The notes below the pieces were generated by a model. It saw only the letters and a program-made list of their open reading frames with translations, ran no database searches and had not been told where the DNA came from. Made by a program: the position numbers and the translations under genes. Shown here piece after piece: positions 7,171-15,303 of a stretch of DNA of 47,184 nucleotides (positions are counted from its first letter, which is position 1; each line of letters starts with the position of its first letter). The stretch lies in IMG/VR virus record IMGVR_UViG_3300028007_000004, positions 1 to 47,184 of that record. The stretch is one strand, 5' to 3'. This stretch comes from a virus.

Positions 7171-7588
7171 CCAACTAGACAAACACCTATTCCTTGCCTC
7201 GCACGCACAGGCTCAACTATTCAGCCACAAGTACAAGACAAAGAAACCTTCACCAATAATTAGATATGTTGTTATTGGGTTGCTGTTGTCGATGGGGTTG
7301 AGTAGTAGGGGACAGCAACAAGGGGAAATAGCTTTACCAAAAGATGCTTTTAGGATTCCTCAATTCTCGCACATTGACACTGCAAAAAGCCAACGTATAC
7401 TAATCGGCTCCGTTACTGATGCGGGAGATTTATTTTCATTGCAAGCAACAAACAGCGTAGCTAAAATAACAATGTTTGCACCTAAGACTTTGATAATTGA
7501 GGAAAAGAGTATTATTAGTCAATCAAAACGAATCGACACCGTAATAATAGGCAACCGTATTTATACACTTAAAAAAGCGACTGAATGA
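7163..7588 (+). CDS. Single-pass membrane protein, function unknown
   Basis: This 141-residue protein has a basic N-terminal stretch, one membrane segment (about residues 33-49, IRYVVIGLLLSMGLSS) and a polar beta-rich C-terminal domain. The orientation, with basic residues before the helix, suggests that the C-terminal part is periplasmic. It is coupled by ATGA overlaps to the genes on both sides. The cluster of envelope proteins suggests a role at the host surface, for example superinfection exclusion, but no family is recognised. Confidence 0.65.
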   Translation: MKTQLDKHLFLASHAQAQLFSHKYKTKKPSPIIRYVVIGLLLSMGLSSRGQQQGEIALPKDAFRIPQFSHIDTAKSQRILIGSVTDAGDLFSLQATNSVAKITMFAPKTLIIEEKSIISQSKRIDTVIIGNRIYTLKKATE

Positions 7589-7962
7589 AACACCTACTAA
7601 CCATTTTACTGATATCGGGAATATGGTCTTGCACCAAACAAGCAGATCAACCAATCCAACTACGCACCCCTTCACGTCCAGAGATAGCCACCGTTCAACC
7701 AATGGTAAATACTATCTACGGTTACATGGCATGGAGATTTAACTTTACTATCCCGAACAAAGCTGAATCAAACATAAAAATTTGGTACAACTGGAAGCAG
7801 AAGAATGAATCTCGCGATTGGACTTTTGAAGCTACTATATTTAAAGGTCAAAGGGCAATGGACGTATTTACCATGATAGATGTACTAGGACAGATTGAGT
7901 ACATTAGATTAGTAAAGGTAGAAGGAACGGATAGGAAATTTAATTTGTTACATGTAAAATAA
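7585..7962 (+). CDS. Small lipoprotein, function unknown
   Basis: The 125-residue protein has a type II signal peptide: MKHLLTILLISGIWSC, with Cys16 as lipidation site. The mature part is beta-rich (YMAWRFNFTIPN, DWTFEATIFKG) with aromatic residues and may be immunoglobulin-like. It is translationally coupled to the upstream membrane protein. Phage lipoproteins of this size can block superinfection, but that is only a suggestion from context. Confidence 0.7.
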   Translation: MKHLLTILLISGIWSCTKQADQPIQLRTPSRPEIATVQPMVNTIYGYMAWRFNFTIPNKAESNIKIWYNWKQKNESRDWTFEATIFKGQRAMDVFTMIDVLGQIEYIRLVKVEGTDRKFNLLHVK

Positions 7963-7971
7963 AAAAAAACC

Positions 7972-8115
7972 ATGACACCACTACAAATCTTTGCATCTAT
8001 CTTTATTACAGCCTGTATATTAGGATGGGTAATACTTGTTAATGCTTGTAAGAACGCACCCTATGAGAATAAAGGTGATGAAATAATTTACACGGATGAA
8101 ACGCATTTTGATTAA
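7972..8115 (+). CDS. 47-residue single-pass membrane protein
   Basis: This short ORF begins MTPLQIFASIFITACILGW. Residues 5-25 form a hydrophobic helix, followed by a Cys-Lys pair and an acidic tail (NKGDEIIYTDETHFD). The A-rich sequence before the ATG fits translation starts elsewhere in this cluster. It lies between two lipoprotein genes. Function unknown. Confidence 0.5.
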   Translation: MTPLQIFASIFITACILGWVILVNACKNAPYENKGDEIIYTDETHFD

Positions 8116-8134
8116 AATAAAAAAAAACAAAACA

Positions 8135-8497
8135 ATGAAATACCTAAATTACATTTTGATTTTATTCCTATTACAATCTTGCTCTAATGGATTATTATTT
8201 AATCCTAAAAAAGATACTGTTTACATTTATGTATCTGATACGGTAAAACCTAAGCCGAAATATTCAGAAGCATATCCGAATTTTACAGAAACTAGGCACG
8301 TTACATTTGACGTTATGAAAAGCTATGAAAAGAAAAAATATTTTGTAACCTTTTATCTATGGATTGATGGGAATATAGCTTATTCTGACCCTAATATTGG
8401 TACTTATATTGAACCTTCTGAACTTGAAGTATATAAATCTAAAATCAGAAAAATTTGCAATGATAAAATACCAGAACTAATAAAAGTTTGGAACTAA
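8135..8497 (+). CDS. Small lipoprotein, function unknown
   Basis: The start at 8135 gives a clean lipoprotein signal MKYLNYILILFLLQSC, with Cys16 lipidated. The open frame extends 13 codons further upstream but would add a basic tail ahead of the signal and overlap the previous gene. The mature 105 residues include a Tyr-rich, charged beta region and a Lys-rich end. It is the last gene of the rightward cluster, followed by a terminator. No family recognised. Confidence 0.68.
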   Translation: MKYLNYILILFLLQSCSNGLLFNPKKDTVYIYVSDTVKPKPKYSEAYPNFTETRHVTFDVMKSYEKKKYFVTFYLWIDGNIAYSDPNIGTYIEPSELEVYKSKIRKICNDKIPELIKVWN

Positions 8498-8520
8498 CCC
8501 CCATTCCCTTACCCCCAACT

Positions 8521-8547
8521 GCCCGACTAATAATCGGGCTTTTTTTA
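8521..8547 (+). terminator. Terminator of the rightward accessory cluster
   Basis: A GCCCGA / TCGGGC stem (8521-8526 with 8534-8539) around a 7-base loop is followed by eight T residues. Confidence 0.88.
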
Positions 8548-8580
8548 TCCTAAAATGTCCTAAAATATCCCAAATTATAA

Positions 8581-8606
8581 AATCCCCACGTAGAAACGCA
8601 GGGATT
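8581..8606 (-). terminator. Possible terminator of the lysis operon
   Basis: AATCCC (8581-8586) pairs with GGGATT (8601-8606), and the minus-strand transcript continues with a T-rich stretch. It lies 30 bases past the lysozyme stop codon. The stem is short, so this is less certain than the other terminators. Confidence 0.5.
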
Positions 8607-8635
8607 AACCTTGATACAAAGCCTATTAGGCTCAG

Positions 8636-9118
8636 TTATTTTCTATACAAATCAGCCTCAGCCGCCCGTCTTAATATCAATCCGTTCAAAACTACTCCAC
8701 CCGCTTTTACCCACTTGAGGAACTCGCAGGAACCCACTACCGGCATGCCATTTTCTTTTGTGTATGTATATATGGTCGGATCGTTAGGGTCGGCTTTCAT
8801 TTTACGCAGCAATGTGCTATTTCTCAACGCCCCAATCCCCAGGTTGTAAGCAAACGACACAAGGGAATCAAATTGACTCTGTGTGGTGTCTTTAGGTAGT
8901 AATGCAAGAACACTCATTGAACGTTTAGCCACGTCATCCTGAAGCCACTGAGCAGCCTGTTCCATCGTACAAGTATCGCCTTGTTTTAAGGCTTTCCCAT
9001 CCGGATAACGGGTAGTACCCCAACCTATAGTCCACACTCTCGCCGAACATTGGTAAGCCTCTGAACGGTAACCCTCGAATTTCTTTATGAGATCCAAACA
9101 ATTTTTAGATGGTGTCAT
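8636..9118 (-). CDS. Endolysin, GH24 T4-type lysozyme
   Basis: The 160-residue enzyme is expected to cleave the N-acetylmuramic acid to N-acetylglucosamine bond in peptidoglycan. The catalytic triad follows the Glu-8-Cys-5-Thr spacing: Glu15 in KKFEGYR, Cys24, and Thr30 in VWTIGWG. The FDSLVSFAYNLG segment near residues 84-95 is also typical. There is no signal peptide or anchor, so release should depend on a holin. The start overlaps the upstream spanin-like gene by four bases. Confidence 0.93.
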   Translation of the reverse strand: MTPSKNCLDLIKKFEGYRSEAYQCSARVWTIGWGTTRYPDGKALKQGDTCTMEQAAQWLQDDVAKRSMSVLALLPKDTTQSQFDSLVSFAYNLGIGALRNSTLLRKMKADPNDPTIYTYTKENGMPVVGSCEFLKWVKAGGVVLNGLILRRAAEADLYRK

Positions 9119-9690
9119 ATCCCTATTACTTTACGAATGGATGGAACAATCTGCCTGAATAGTAACACAGCAATAACCGCAACCAAACCCCACAGCACCC
9201 AACCCAACTGCTTTAGCCTTTTTTCTGTCGATGTAGCCCGTTTCTCCTGTTCTGCCTTGTCGATACCCACCTGCAATATTATACCCTTCTGTTGGGCTTC
9301 CCTTAGCTTCACAGCCTGTAAGGAGTCGGATAGTTCATTGATTGCCCGATTATCCACCACATAATTCGTAACCGTGTTGGTGCGAGTGGTAGTTATGCGG
9401 ATGGTGTCGGGTCGGATGATTGTGTCGGTTGTGCCGGGAAGAACGGCAGTATCAGATAAAATAAGCACTTCTGTTTCGCCGATTATAGTGTCATTGGAAC
9501 AAGGCTTTTGTAAAGAAGCAAACTTCTGACCGATGGAACGGAACATAGCGGAATCGGTAATTACCCGCTGATAGGCTTGCTCGTTCTTTTTTGCAACGGT
9601 GGCGCATGATGACAGGAACAGTAGTGCTATCCCTAGTGCAAGTAAATAAAATACTACAATATGCCAACCACGGATATTAGTTGTTTTCAT
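9115..9690 (-). CDS. Candidate unimolecular spanin (lipoprotein with C-terminal membrane helix)
   Basis: This 191-residue protein has a lipobox (LFLSSC, Cys29) after an N-terminal hydrophobic segment, a polar Thr-rich and then helical middle (about 40-158), and a C-terminal membrane helix (about 164-178, WVLWGLVAVIAVLLF). An outer-membrane lipid anchor plus an inner-membrane helix in one chain is the layout of u-spanins such as T1 gp11, which fuse the two membranes in the last lysis step. Its place next to the lysozyme supports this. It is longer than T1 gp11; no sequence match is claimed. Confidence 0.62.
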   Translation of the reverse strand: MKTTNIRGWHIVVFYLLALGIALLFLSSCATVAKKNEQAYQRVITDSAMFRSIGQKFASLQKPCSNDTIIGETEVLILSDTAVLPGTTDTIIRPDTIRITTTRTNTVTNYVVDNRAINELSDSLQAVKLREAQQKGIILQVGIDKAEQEKRATSTEKRLKQLGWVLWGLVAVIAVLLFRQIVPSIRKVIGI

Positions 9691-9769
9691 ACAGTTTCTT
9701 TTTCATCTGCAAATAGTTGCGGATGATACGGTTAAATATCGCTATTGCTTGCAGGTCATTTTTGCACAT
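9677..9769 (-). CDS. Possible 30-residue basic peptide
   Basis: A short ORF (MCKNDLQAIAIFNRIIRNYL...) fills the gap between the holin-like gene and the spanin gene, overlapping the end of the first and the start of the second. It reads as an amphipathic basic helix. It may be real, given the dense packing here, or chance. Confidence 0.3.
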   Translation of the reverse strand: MCKNDLQAIAIFNRIIRNYLQMKKKLYENN

Positions 9770-10016
9770 CGTTGATGTCTTTCTTTGTGAGTTGAGCAAT
9801 AAGGAAAGCGGTAAGACCCGCTACCTTAACCATAGCGTCATTGATTTTAGCAAGCCATACAGGCTCTGCTATTTCCAACCATGATAACACCGCTTCTGCT
9901 GCCCACGGAACGAGAACAGTAAATGCCGCTACCCACTTCAAGTAGTTGAAGTATTTAGGTGAGCCGCTGAAAAAGCGAGCGATTGTTTCGAGTACGAATT
10001 GTTTAGGGTTGAACAT
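9756..10016 (-). CDS. Holin-like protein with two membrane segments
   Basis: In this 86-residue protein two hydrophobic segments (about 26-45, YLKWVAAFTVLVPWAAEAVL, and about 62-77, MVKVAGLTAFLIAQL) are joined by a short loop, with a charged C-terminus (KKDINDVQK). Size, topology and position upstream of spanin and lysozyme genes fit a holin that releases the endolysin. There is no clear family signature, and the next gene is also a candidate. Confidence 0.55.
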   Translation of the reverse strand: MFNPKQFVLETIARFFSGSPKYFNYLKWVAAFTVLVPWAAEAVLSWLEIAEPVWLAKINDAMVKVAGLTAFLIAQLTKKDINDVQK

Positions 10017-10027
10017 ATTTTTTTGTT

Positions 10028-10288
10028 TTAAGGTTCTGACTTTGATTTTTTAATCTTAACGTAGTTATAACAAATAGTACTGATACCAGCCACTATTGTA
10101 ACTGCTAATGCGATCAATTTCATCCAAGTCTCCACATTTGCCATACTCAATATGCCGCTTAGTAAAGTAATTCCGTACCCTTTAACGGAGGTTGTGTCTA
10201 AATTTTCCAACGTGTTTCGCATTTTAACGCAATTTACTTCATAAATGTACGGTGAAAACACCGAATTTTTGGTACGTGTTTTACGCAT
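10028..10288 (-). CDS. Small membrane protein, second holin candidate
   Basis: From the ATG at 10288 the protein has 86 residues; a second ATG at 10222 would give 64 (MRNTLENLDTTSVKGYG) and removes a basic leader that looks less natural. It has two hydrophobic segments: YGITLLSGILSM and MKLIALAVTIVAGISTICYNYV, followed by a basic tail. The sequence between the two starts contains an inverted repeat (CGGTG/CACCG), which might affect start choice. A dual start can encode holin and antiholin, but this is inference. Confidence 0.5.
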   Translation of the reverse strand: MRKTRTKNSVFSPYIYEVNCVKMRNTLENLDTTSVKGYGITLLSGILSMANVETWMKLIALAVTIVAGISTICYNYVKIKKSKSEP

Positions 10289-10289
10289 G

Positions 10290-10505
10290 TTATTTCATTT
10301 TTTGTAAGGTCGTATCCTGTGCCTGTGCAACAATCTTTTGAATAACTCCCGCTGATTGCTCATAGGGCAGTTTTGATAAGCCGCCAAGAACGGTTTGCAG
10401 TTCTGTTTCGGTTAGTTTCAGTTTGTATGTCGGCTGTTGCTGCCAACCAACTACAAGAATTGCAACTAATAATACAGCGCAAAGGATTGTGAATTGTTTT
10501 TTCAT
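10290..10505 (-). CDS. Small membrane-anchored protein, function unknown
   Basis: This 71-residue protein has an N-terminal hydrophobic helix (FTILCAVLLVAILVVGW) and a soluble helical domain (LKLTETELQTVLGGLSKLPYEQSAGVIQKI). It lies at the start of the lysis set and overlaps the GIY-YIG endonuclease gene by four bases. The LTETELQTVLGGLSKLP pattern feels familiar from small Bacteroidota phage proteins next to lysis genes, but no function is known to me. Confidence 0.6.
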   Translation of the reverse strand: MKKQFTILCAVLLVAILVVGWQQQPTYKLKLTETELQTVLGGLSKLPYEQSAGVIQKIVAQAQDTTLQKMK

Positions 10506-11329
10506 ACGTATTTTAAATTTGTTTTATTTTTTCTAGCCCCGTTTAACATAGCTTTTAAAGTACTATGATTGTACCCGTATAAATTAGCCGCTTCTTTTGC
10601 ACTTTCATAAAAAATACCATATTCAGGATGGAGAACTTTTTTCATTGGAGCAACTATTAAAGTAGGAGACACTATGCCAGTAATAAGGGTTTTTATATAA
10701 TATCTAATCTTTTTTGTTTCTGAAATTTTCTTTCTTGTTTCTTCTTTATGCGTTCTTTTGTTTGACAATTTCATTTTTTCTCTCGTTTTTAAAGACCTTT
10801 TCTTTCCTTTTCCTGCTACACTTAATTTTAATCTCGTTTCTTGTGTTACGGGCGGCATTTTTTTACCTTTAGTTGCTAAAGATAGTTTCAATTTATACTC
10901 TTCGCTTCTAGGTTTATCCAATTTTTTACCCTTAAACATTAAAGATGCCCTCTCTTGTGCTGCTTTTCTTTGCTCTTCGTTTTTATAAGGTCGTGGAATT
11001 CCTTTTCTTTCTTTTCTATATCGTTGTCTAATTTCTTCTGAAACTATTAAATTGATTGCCCCCTCGCCACCGTCTGTTTTATTTACTAATTCACCCTTTT
11101 TCAAATCTTTTCTGCCATAAAAAGAAATTAGATATTGTTCTATTTTACACGCTTCTTCCCAACAAATATCCTTATGTGTTATCTGAATTTTATATCCATA
11201 TTTTTTTACAACGCTATGCCAATGCTTACTTCTACCAAATTTTTCTTTTGATCTGTTTTCTTTTTTACCAATTCCAATGTAAAAAACTTGACCATTATCT
11301 TTTCTGACATGTTGGTAAACAATAGCCAT
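10502..11329 (-). CDS. GIY-YIG homing endonuclease with NUMOD3-type repeats
   Basis: This 275-residue protein has an N-terminal GIY-YIG domain (VYQHV...VFYIGIG, residues 4-21; Glu in CKIEQYLI as metal ligand). A highly basic middle carries NUMOD3-like repeats (GKKLDKPRSEEYKLKLS, GKKMPPVTQETRLKLS). A C-terminal NUMOD1-like DNA-binding helix (ESAKEAANLYGYNHSTLKAML) follows. It is free-standing and should nick or cut a target in related phages to spread itself. Its Lys-rich, AT-rich coding differs from its neighbours, in line with a mobile origin. Confidence 0.9.
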   Translation of the reverse strand: MAIVYQHVRKDNGQVFYIGIGKKENRSKEKFGRSKHWHSVVKKYGYKIQITHKDICWEEACKIEQYLISFYGRKDLKKGELVNKTDGGEGAINLIVSEEIRQRYRKERKGIPRPYKNEEQRKAAQERASLMFKGKKLDKPRSEEYKLKLSLATKGKKMPPVTQETRLKLSVAGKGKKRSLKTREKMKLSNKRTHKEETRKKISETKKIRYYIKTLITGIVSPTLIVAPMKKVLHPEYGIFYESAKEAANLYGYNHSTLKAMLNGARKNKTNLKYV

Positions 11330-11335
11330 AAAAAA

Positions 11336-11683
11336 TTACTTTCTTTTAAATAAAGATAGAAAACTAATTACATATTCTTTTATTATAGCATCGTCTGTTC
11401 CCCACTTATTTACAATAGAAAAAGGAATATGAACGTTTTTAGCTCCAATTCTTTTTCCTTTTCTGTCATAAAATTCTACACAGGTATTACAACCACTAGT
11501 TGTATCCCCTATTGACAAGTCAAACGCCTTTATAGTTATTTGATATAGAGTATCTTTTTCCATTTGGTTCAATACAATTGGCATTACTTGTATTGAATTT
11601 TTTACAGTATCAACTTTTTGTACCGTTTGTGCTGTGGCTGCCAGTGAGATTGCAGCAAATAAGATTGTGAGTATTGTTTTCAT
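11336..11683 (-). CDS. Exported small protein, function unknown
   Basis: This 115-residue protein has a type I signal peptide (MKTILTILFAAISLAATA, cleavage before Gln, as common in Bacteroidota). The mature part is beta-rich, with a CNTC motif (GDTTSGCNTCVEFYDRKG) that could form a disulphide or bind a metal. It lies between the GIY-YIG gene and a lipoprotein gene, six bases from each. It probably acts in the periplasm. Confidence 0.65.
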   Translation of the reverse strand: MKTILTILFAAISLAATAQTVQKVDTVKNSIQVMPIVLNQMEKDTLYQITIKAFDLSIGDTTSGCNTCVEFYDRKGKRIGAKNVHIPFSIVNKWGTDDAIIKEYVISFLSLFKRK

Positions 11684-11688
11684 TTTAA

Positions 11689-12021
11689 TTAATGTATAAA
11701 ATTTAATATTACAAACTCATTAGGTAATTCTAAAATATGGTCATTAAAATTACTTCTATTAGTATAGAAATAGGGGTCTTTTTTTGATGAACGAACTACC
11801 CTGACATTTGATTTTAGGACATTTGGATAGATAAGAAAAGAAGTCTGACTCGTTTCTGCGTATATAATATAATTACCTAAGTCATTATATTTTACTATAA
11901 ATGCTTTGTACCCGTAGTAAACAGCATTTGAAATAGTCTCATTTTGATTTATTGGTGCTTCAAATTGTTTTGTACAACCAAATAATACAGTTAAGATAAT
12001 AATAAATAAATACTTTTTCAT
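11689..12021 (-). CDS. Small lipoprotein, function unknown
   Basis: The protein has 110 residues with lipoprotein signal MKKYLFIIILTVLFGC (Cys16). The mature domain is short and rich in Asn, Tyr and Ser with beta-strand patterning (NAVYYGYKAFIVKYNDLGNYIIYAE). It shares the CTKQ start of its mature part with the lipoprotein at 7585-7962, but no further similarity is evident. Function unknown; host-surface modification or exclusion is possible. Confidence 0.65.
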   Translation of the reverse strand: MKKYLFIIILTVLFGCTKQFEAPINQNETISNAVYYGYKAFIVKYNDLGNYIIYAETSQTSFLIYPNVLKSNVRVVRSSKKDPYFYTNRSNFNDHILELPNEFVILNFIH

Positions 12022-12087
12022 GTGTTTTTTATTTAAAATTAAAGTAACTGATTATATATATTAATTTTTGTAAATTATTTAATTTAA

Positions 12088-13968
12088 TTAATCACATCCA
12101 CCTGCGTGGTAAGATATTACATACCAATTAGACCCATCTGATTTATAGGTAGCCGCACCATGACAAGGCAAAGACCCACCATTTTCAGAAGTTCCAAGTG
12201 TAACGCCAGATATAGTAATACTTGTTCCAAGCCCAGAACTTGTCCTTTTTATTGTTATAATCCTTCCGGGGAAACTACTTGCAGAGGGTAATGTTATTGT
12301 GTAAGTATTGCTACTTGCGTAAACAGTTCCTATGTTATCAGCTACTGTGTATGTTGTTGAAACGCTTGTATATGATTCTGAAAAATAAGTCGCTTTAACA
12401 CTGCTACTGAATGTGGCTGCTCCTGTGTTGTCTATCGAAAACCTTGTTGCACCCGACGCGGTGTTATCAGCGATTTGAAATACGCCACTATTAGCACTGT
12501 TTAATACCCACTCTCTACCTGTTGAAGATGTTGTGTTTTTTAAAAATAATTCTGCGCTTGATGTTGTATTAAAACCAGTTCCCTGCGAATAAAATCTTCC
12601 TGTTGCACTAACACTCCCCGCCACCTGCAAGGCATCTGTGCCGTTGTTCGTGTTCGTGTTTACCAATAATGCACCACTATTGACTACTAATGAAGCGTTT
12701 GGCGCAGTAGTACCTATACCTACGTTGCCGCTTGTAGTAATTGTCATTCGTGTACCAGCATCCGCAAATCCACCTGTAATGAATTTGATACCACCACCTG
12801 TTGTTGACCTGTTAATTATCGCTAATGTGTTTACACCTAATCCTGTGTACGCACCACTATAAGCAGACGATGTATATACAAACTGTGATGTAGTTGCGTC
12901 TGTTGTTAAGTTAATATTTGATACGGCAGACGTACCGCTATTTGTGTTGACATAGTTTAAAGAGTTTTCACCATTTACGGATGTCGTAAACCCTGCTGTT
13001 GTTCCACTTAGCGCACCTGTCAACGTGCCGCCTGTTAACTGCAAGTATCGGGCATCACCTGTGGTATTAAAGTCACTTATATTTAGTTTGGTATTGATTG
13101 AACTTCTTAATGCAGATGCCGTATCTGTTAATCTTCCAATAGTAGCATAAGTCGCAGCAGCATCACTTATATTCAGCTTAGTATTTATTGAGGCTCGTAA
13201 GGCAGAGGAGGAGTCGGTGATTTGAGATGTTAAAGCAAGAGTACCAGATGCGTTTGGTAGTGTCCAAGTTCTATTATCTGAAATAGATGGAACTGTCAAT
13301 TTACCCGTAAAAGCAGACTTAGCATTTTGAATATTAATATCCATCGCCGTATCTACATAAAGTCTATTTGAGAAGGAATTAATCAATTCAATAATCCTAT
13401 ACGAATCGTCCTGAACAACTCTTAGTGCGGGGTTAGTAGTTGAACTGTTCTGAATGTTTACACCTATCCCTGTTGCAGCAGTAAAACTTCCCGCTCTACC
13501 CGTTGAACTATTTACAGCATTAACAGCTTGAACAGATGTAGCAGAACTAACCGATAATCTTTCTCCTAAAAGCAATCCACTTGTCCTAATCGTATCACTT
13601 ACCCATATTTTACCATCCTGACGGAACAAGTTGCCTGTTTGGAGGCGAACTTTACCGAGTAACGTATCTCTTAAATCCGTTTGATTATTCAGCGACCCCT
13701 GTATATTTCCCCATACAATACTGTCTTTTAAATTGTCAACAAAAGCAAGCGTTCTGTGAAAACCTTTGAATTTAACCCTTACTGAGCTGTCTTCGCAGTT
13801 AAATATCATGTACATGGTGTCGCTGGCATTCACATAAATAGTCGTGTCAGCACAGCCCATGGCGATACCCCGGTTAAATCTTGTTTTGCTGTTCGTCCCT
13901 ACCCACGGTTGAGAAAAGGCAGAAACAGCTACAATCAAAAACGACAATAAAGCAATTATTTTTTTCAT
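12088..13968 (-). CDS. Fibre-like protein with signal peptide
   Basis: This 626-residue protein starts with an apparent signal peptide (MKKIIALLSFLIVAVSAFS, then Gln). The body is low in charge and rich in Ser, Thr, Asn and Gly, with two copies of INTKLNISD at about residues 250-310 joined by YATIGRLTD, a phage-fibre stalk motif (GDARYLQLTGG), and an NVGIGTTAPNASL segment typical of trimeric fibre or adhesin modules. It is probably a tail fibre or surface appendage that binds the host. An export signal on a virion-type fibre is unusual. It ends beyond a Gly/Ser-rich head domain. Confidence 0.7.
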   Translation of the reverse strand: MKKIIALLSFLIVAVSAFSQPWVGTNSKTRFNRGIAMGCADTTIYVNASDTMYMIFNCEDSSVRVKFKGFHRTLAFVDNLKDSIVWGNIQGSLNNQTDLRDTLLGKVRLQTGNLFRQDGKIWVSDTIRTSGLLLGERLSVSSATSVQAVNAVNSSTGRAGSFTAATGIGVNIQNSSTTNPALRVVQDDSYRIIELINSFSNRLYVDTAMDINIQNAKSAFTGKLTVPSISDNRTWTLPNASGTLALTSQITDSSSALRASINTKLNISDAAATYATIGRLTDTASALRSSINTKLNISDFNTTGDARYLQLTGGTLTGALSGTTAGFTTSVNGENSLNYVNTNSGTSAVSNINLTTDATTSQFVYTSSAYSGAYTGLGVNTLAIINRSTTGGGIKFITGGFADAGTRMTITTSGNVGIGTTAPNASLVVNSGALLVNTNTNNGTDALQVAGSVSATGRFYSQGTGFNTTSSAELFLKNTTSSTGREWVLNSANSGVFQIADNTASGATRFSIDNTGAATFSSSVKATYFSESYTSVSTTYTVADNIGTVYASSNTYTITLPSASSFPGRIITIKRTSSGLGTSITISGVTLGTSENGGSLPCHGAATYKSDGSNWYVISYHAGGCD

Positions 13969-13969
13969 C

Positions 13970-15301
13970 TTATATACGCATTAATAAGTAAATACCTGTG
14001 TTTTTAGGCGTTGTTTCACCTCCTGTTGATCCAGTGTTAACCGTATCTCCGGTCCATAATCCGCGATCACCGCCAGAACGCATACGGTTCGCTTCGTAAT
14101 TGGTTCCGATAGTGTCGGTTCTGGTGCGAGTAAATGTGTGCGTGTGGGCCTTCACATCATCAGCTTGGTATGATCCAGCTAATCTGGTTATGCCTGTTCC
14201 TTCCACCCCCCTTAAATACCCAGCGGAATAAAGCCTTGGTATGCGGAAAGTAGTTGATCCGTCACCATCGGAAAACTTACCATGTTGTTCAGACGATCCT
14301 GTCCAGGTTGCATCGGCTATTAAAAGCGATGCATCTAGCTGTTGCACATACTCCCACAGTCTTCTGTACACTGTTCGATCAAGCAGCGATCCGTCTGCAA
14401 ATATAGCACCTTGTACAGTAGCATCTTTATCGTTTTGGAACAAGATGTCTCCCACGCGAAGTACCCCGTCGATATTGTTGAGCACCACATAGTCAGTTCC
14501 GGTATAAATGATCATGGCGCGTTCACCTTGTGCTAAATGCAGTTCGGTGCGGTTGCCAAAATAGTTGATGTTTCCGCCACCATCTACATCAATAGTTACA
14601 TTCACATGGTTGCCACCATCTGATGCAAAGAAATATTGCAAGAAAGTGTCTGTTGTGGATATGGCCGGTAGCGATACTGTAAAAGCCGATCCAGCACCTT
14701 GCAAGCGTAAAAGCTTACCTGCATCCGCGTCGGTTAGCACAGTGTCTACGGTAATGATTTCTTCATCCGTAATTGTCTTAGCACTTTGCACCGTAGGCGA
14801 CAACACTTGCACTTTCGGGTAAAACTGCACCGTGAACTGTTCGTCAGGCGTAAACTCATCCCCCGCAGCCAAATTAAAGCCTATCACATCCCCATCGACA
14901 TCTGTAATCCATGTCAGCTGATCAGGCTCAAACATTGGTCCAAACGCCACTCTGTAAATAATATCAATATCCCAAGTTTTCCAATCCACATTTGTGTACG
15001 AAGTATCGCCACCAACCATCTTTAAAAATTCAGTAGGTCTGATCTCAATGCTTTCGTAGGAAGGCTGGTAAATAAAAGATTGGCGCAGCGTACCAGTAAC
15101 CATAAGTGATGTCGTCTCGTAAATATTTACGATAAACGTCACAGGGTCTACGTCAGCGAATGTTACATTTTGCGGCGTGTTATGTGGAGGGGCAAATATC
15201 TGCGCATCAACGACCACAAGTGGGTTAGATGCTTTGAATATTCTGACCGCAATACTATCAGTAATGCTAGGCGCGGATGATATGGTAAGATTGATATTCA
15301 T
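13970..15301 (-). CDS. Tail fibre with C-terminal collar domain
   Basis: In this 443-residue protein the first half is beta-rich with no recognised domain. Around residues 280-350 is a phage tail collar domain (VGDILFQN...GAIFADGSLLDRTVYRRLWEY...FRIPRL), and the end (DDVKAHTHTF...GGETTPKNTGIYLLMRI) is the His-rich receptor-binding tip common to such fibres. It should form a trimer contacting the cell surface. It ends two bases before the signal-peptide fibre gene starts. Confidence 0.85.
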   Translation of the reverse strand: MNINLTISSAPSITDSIAVRIFKASNPLVVVDAQIFAPPHNTPQNVTFADVDPVTFIVNIYETTSLMVTGTLRQSFIYQPSYESIEIRPTEFLKMVGGDTSYTNVDWKTWDIDIIYRVAFGPMFEPDQLTWITDVDGDVIGFNLAAGDEFTPDEQFTVQFYPKVQVLSPTVQSAKTITDEEIITVDTVLTDADAGKLLRLQGAGSAFTVSLPAISTTDTFLQYFFASDGGNHVNVTIDVDGGGNINYFGNRTELHLAQGERAMIIYTGTDYVVLNNIDGVLRVGDILFQNDKDATVQGAIFADGSLLDRTVYRRLWEYVQQLDASLLIADATWTGSSEQHGKFSDGDGSTTFRIPRLYSAGYLRGVEGTGITRLAGSYQADDVKAHTHTFTRTRTDTIGTNYEANRMRSGGDRGLWTGDTVNTGSTGGETTPKNTGIYLLMRI

Positions 15302-15303
15302 GT

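Noticed and set aside
14241-14822. Plus-strand frames within the collar fibre gene
   Set aside because: Antisense to a gene with clear domain content; overlapping frames in several phases indicate codon bias only.
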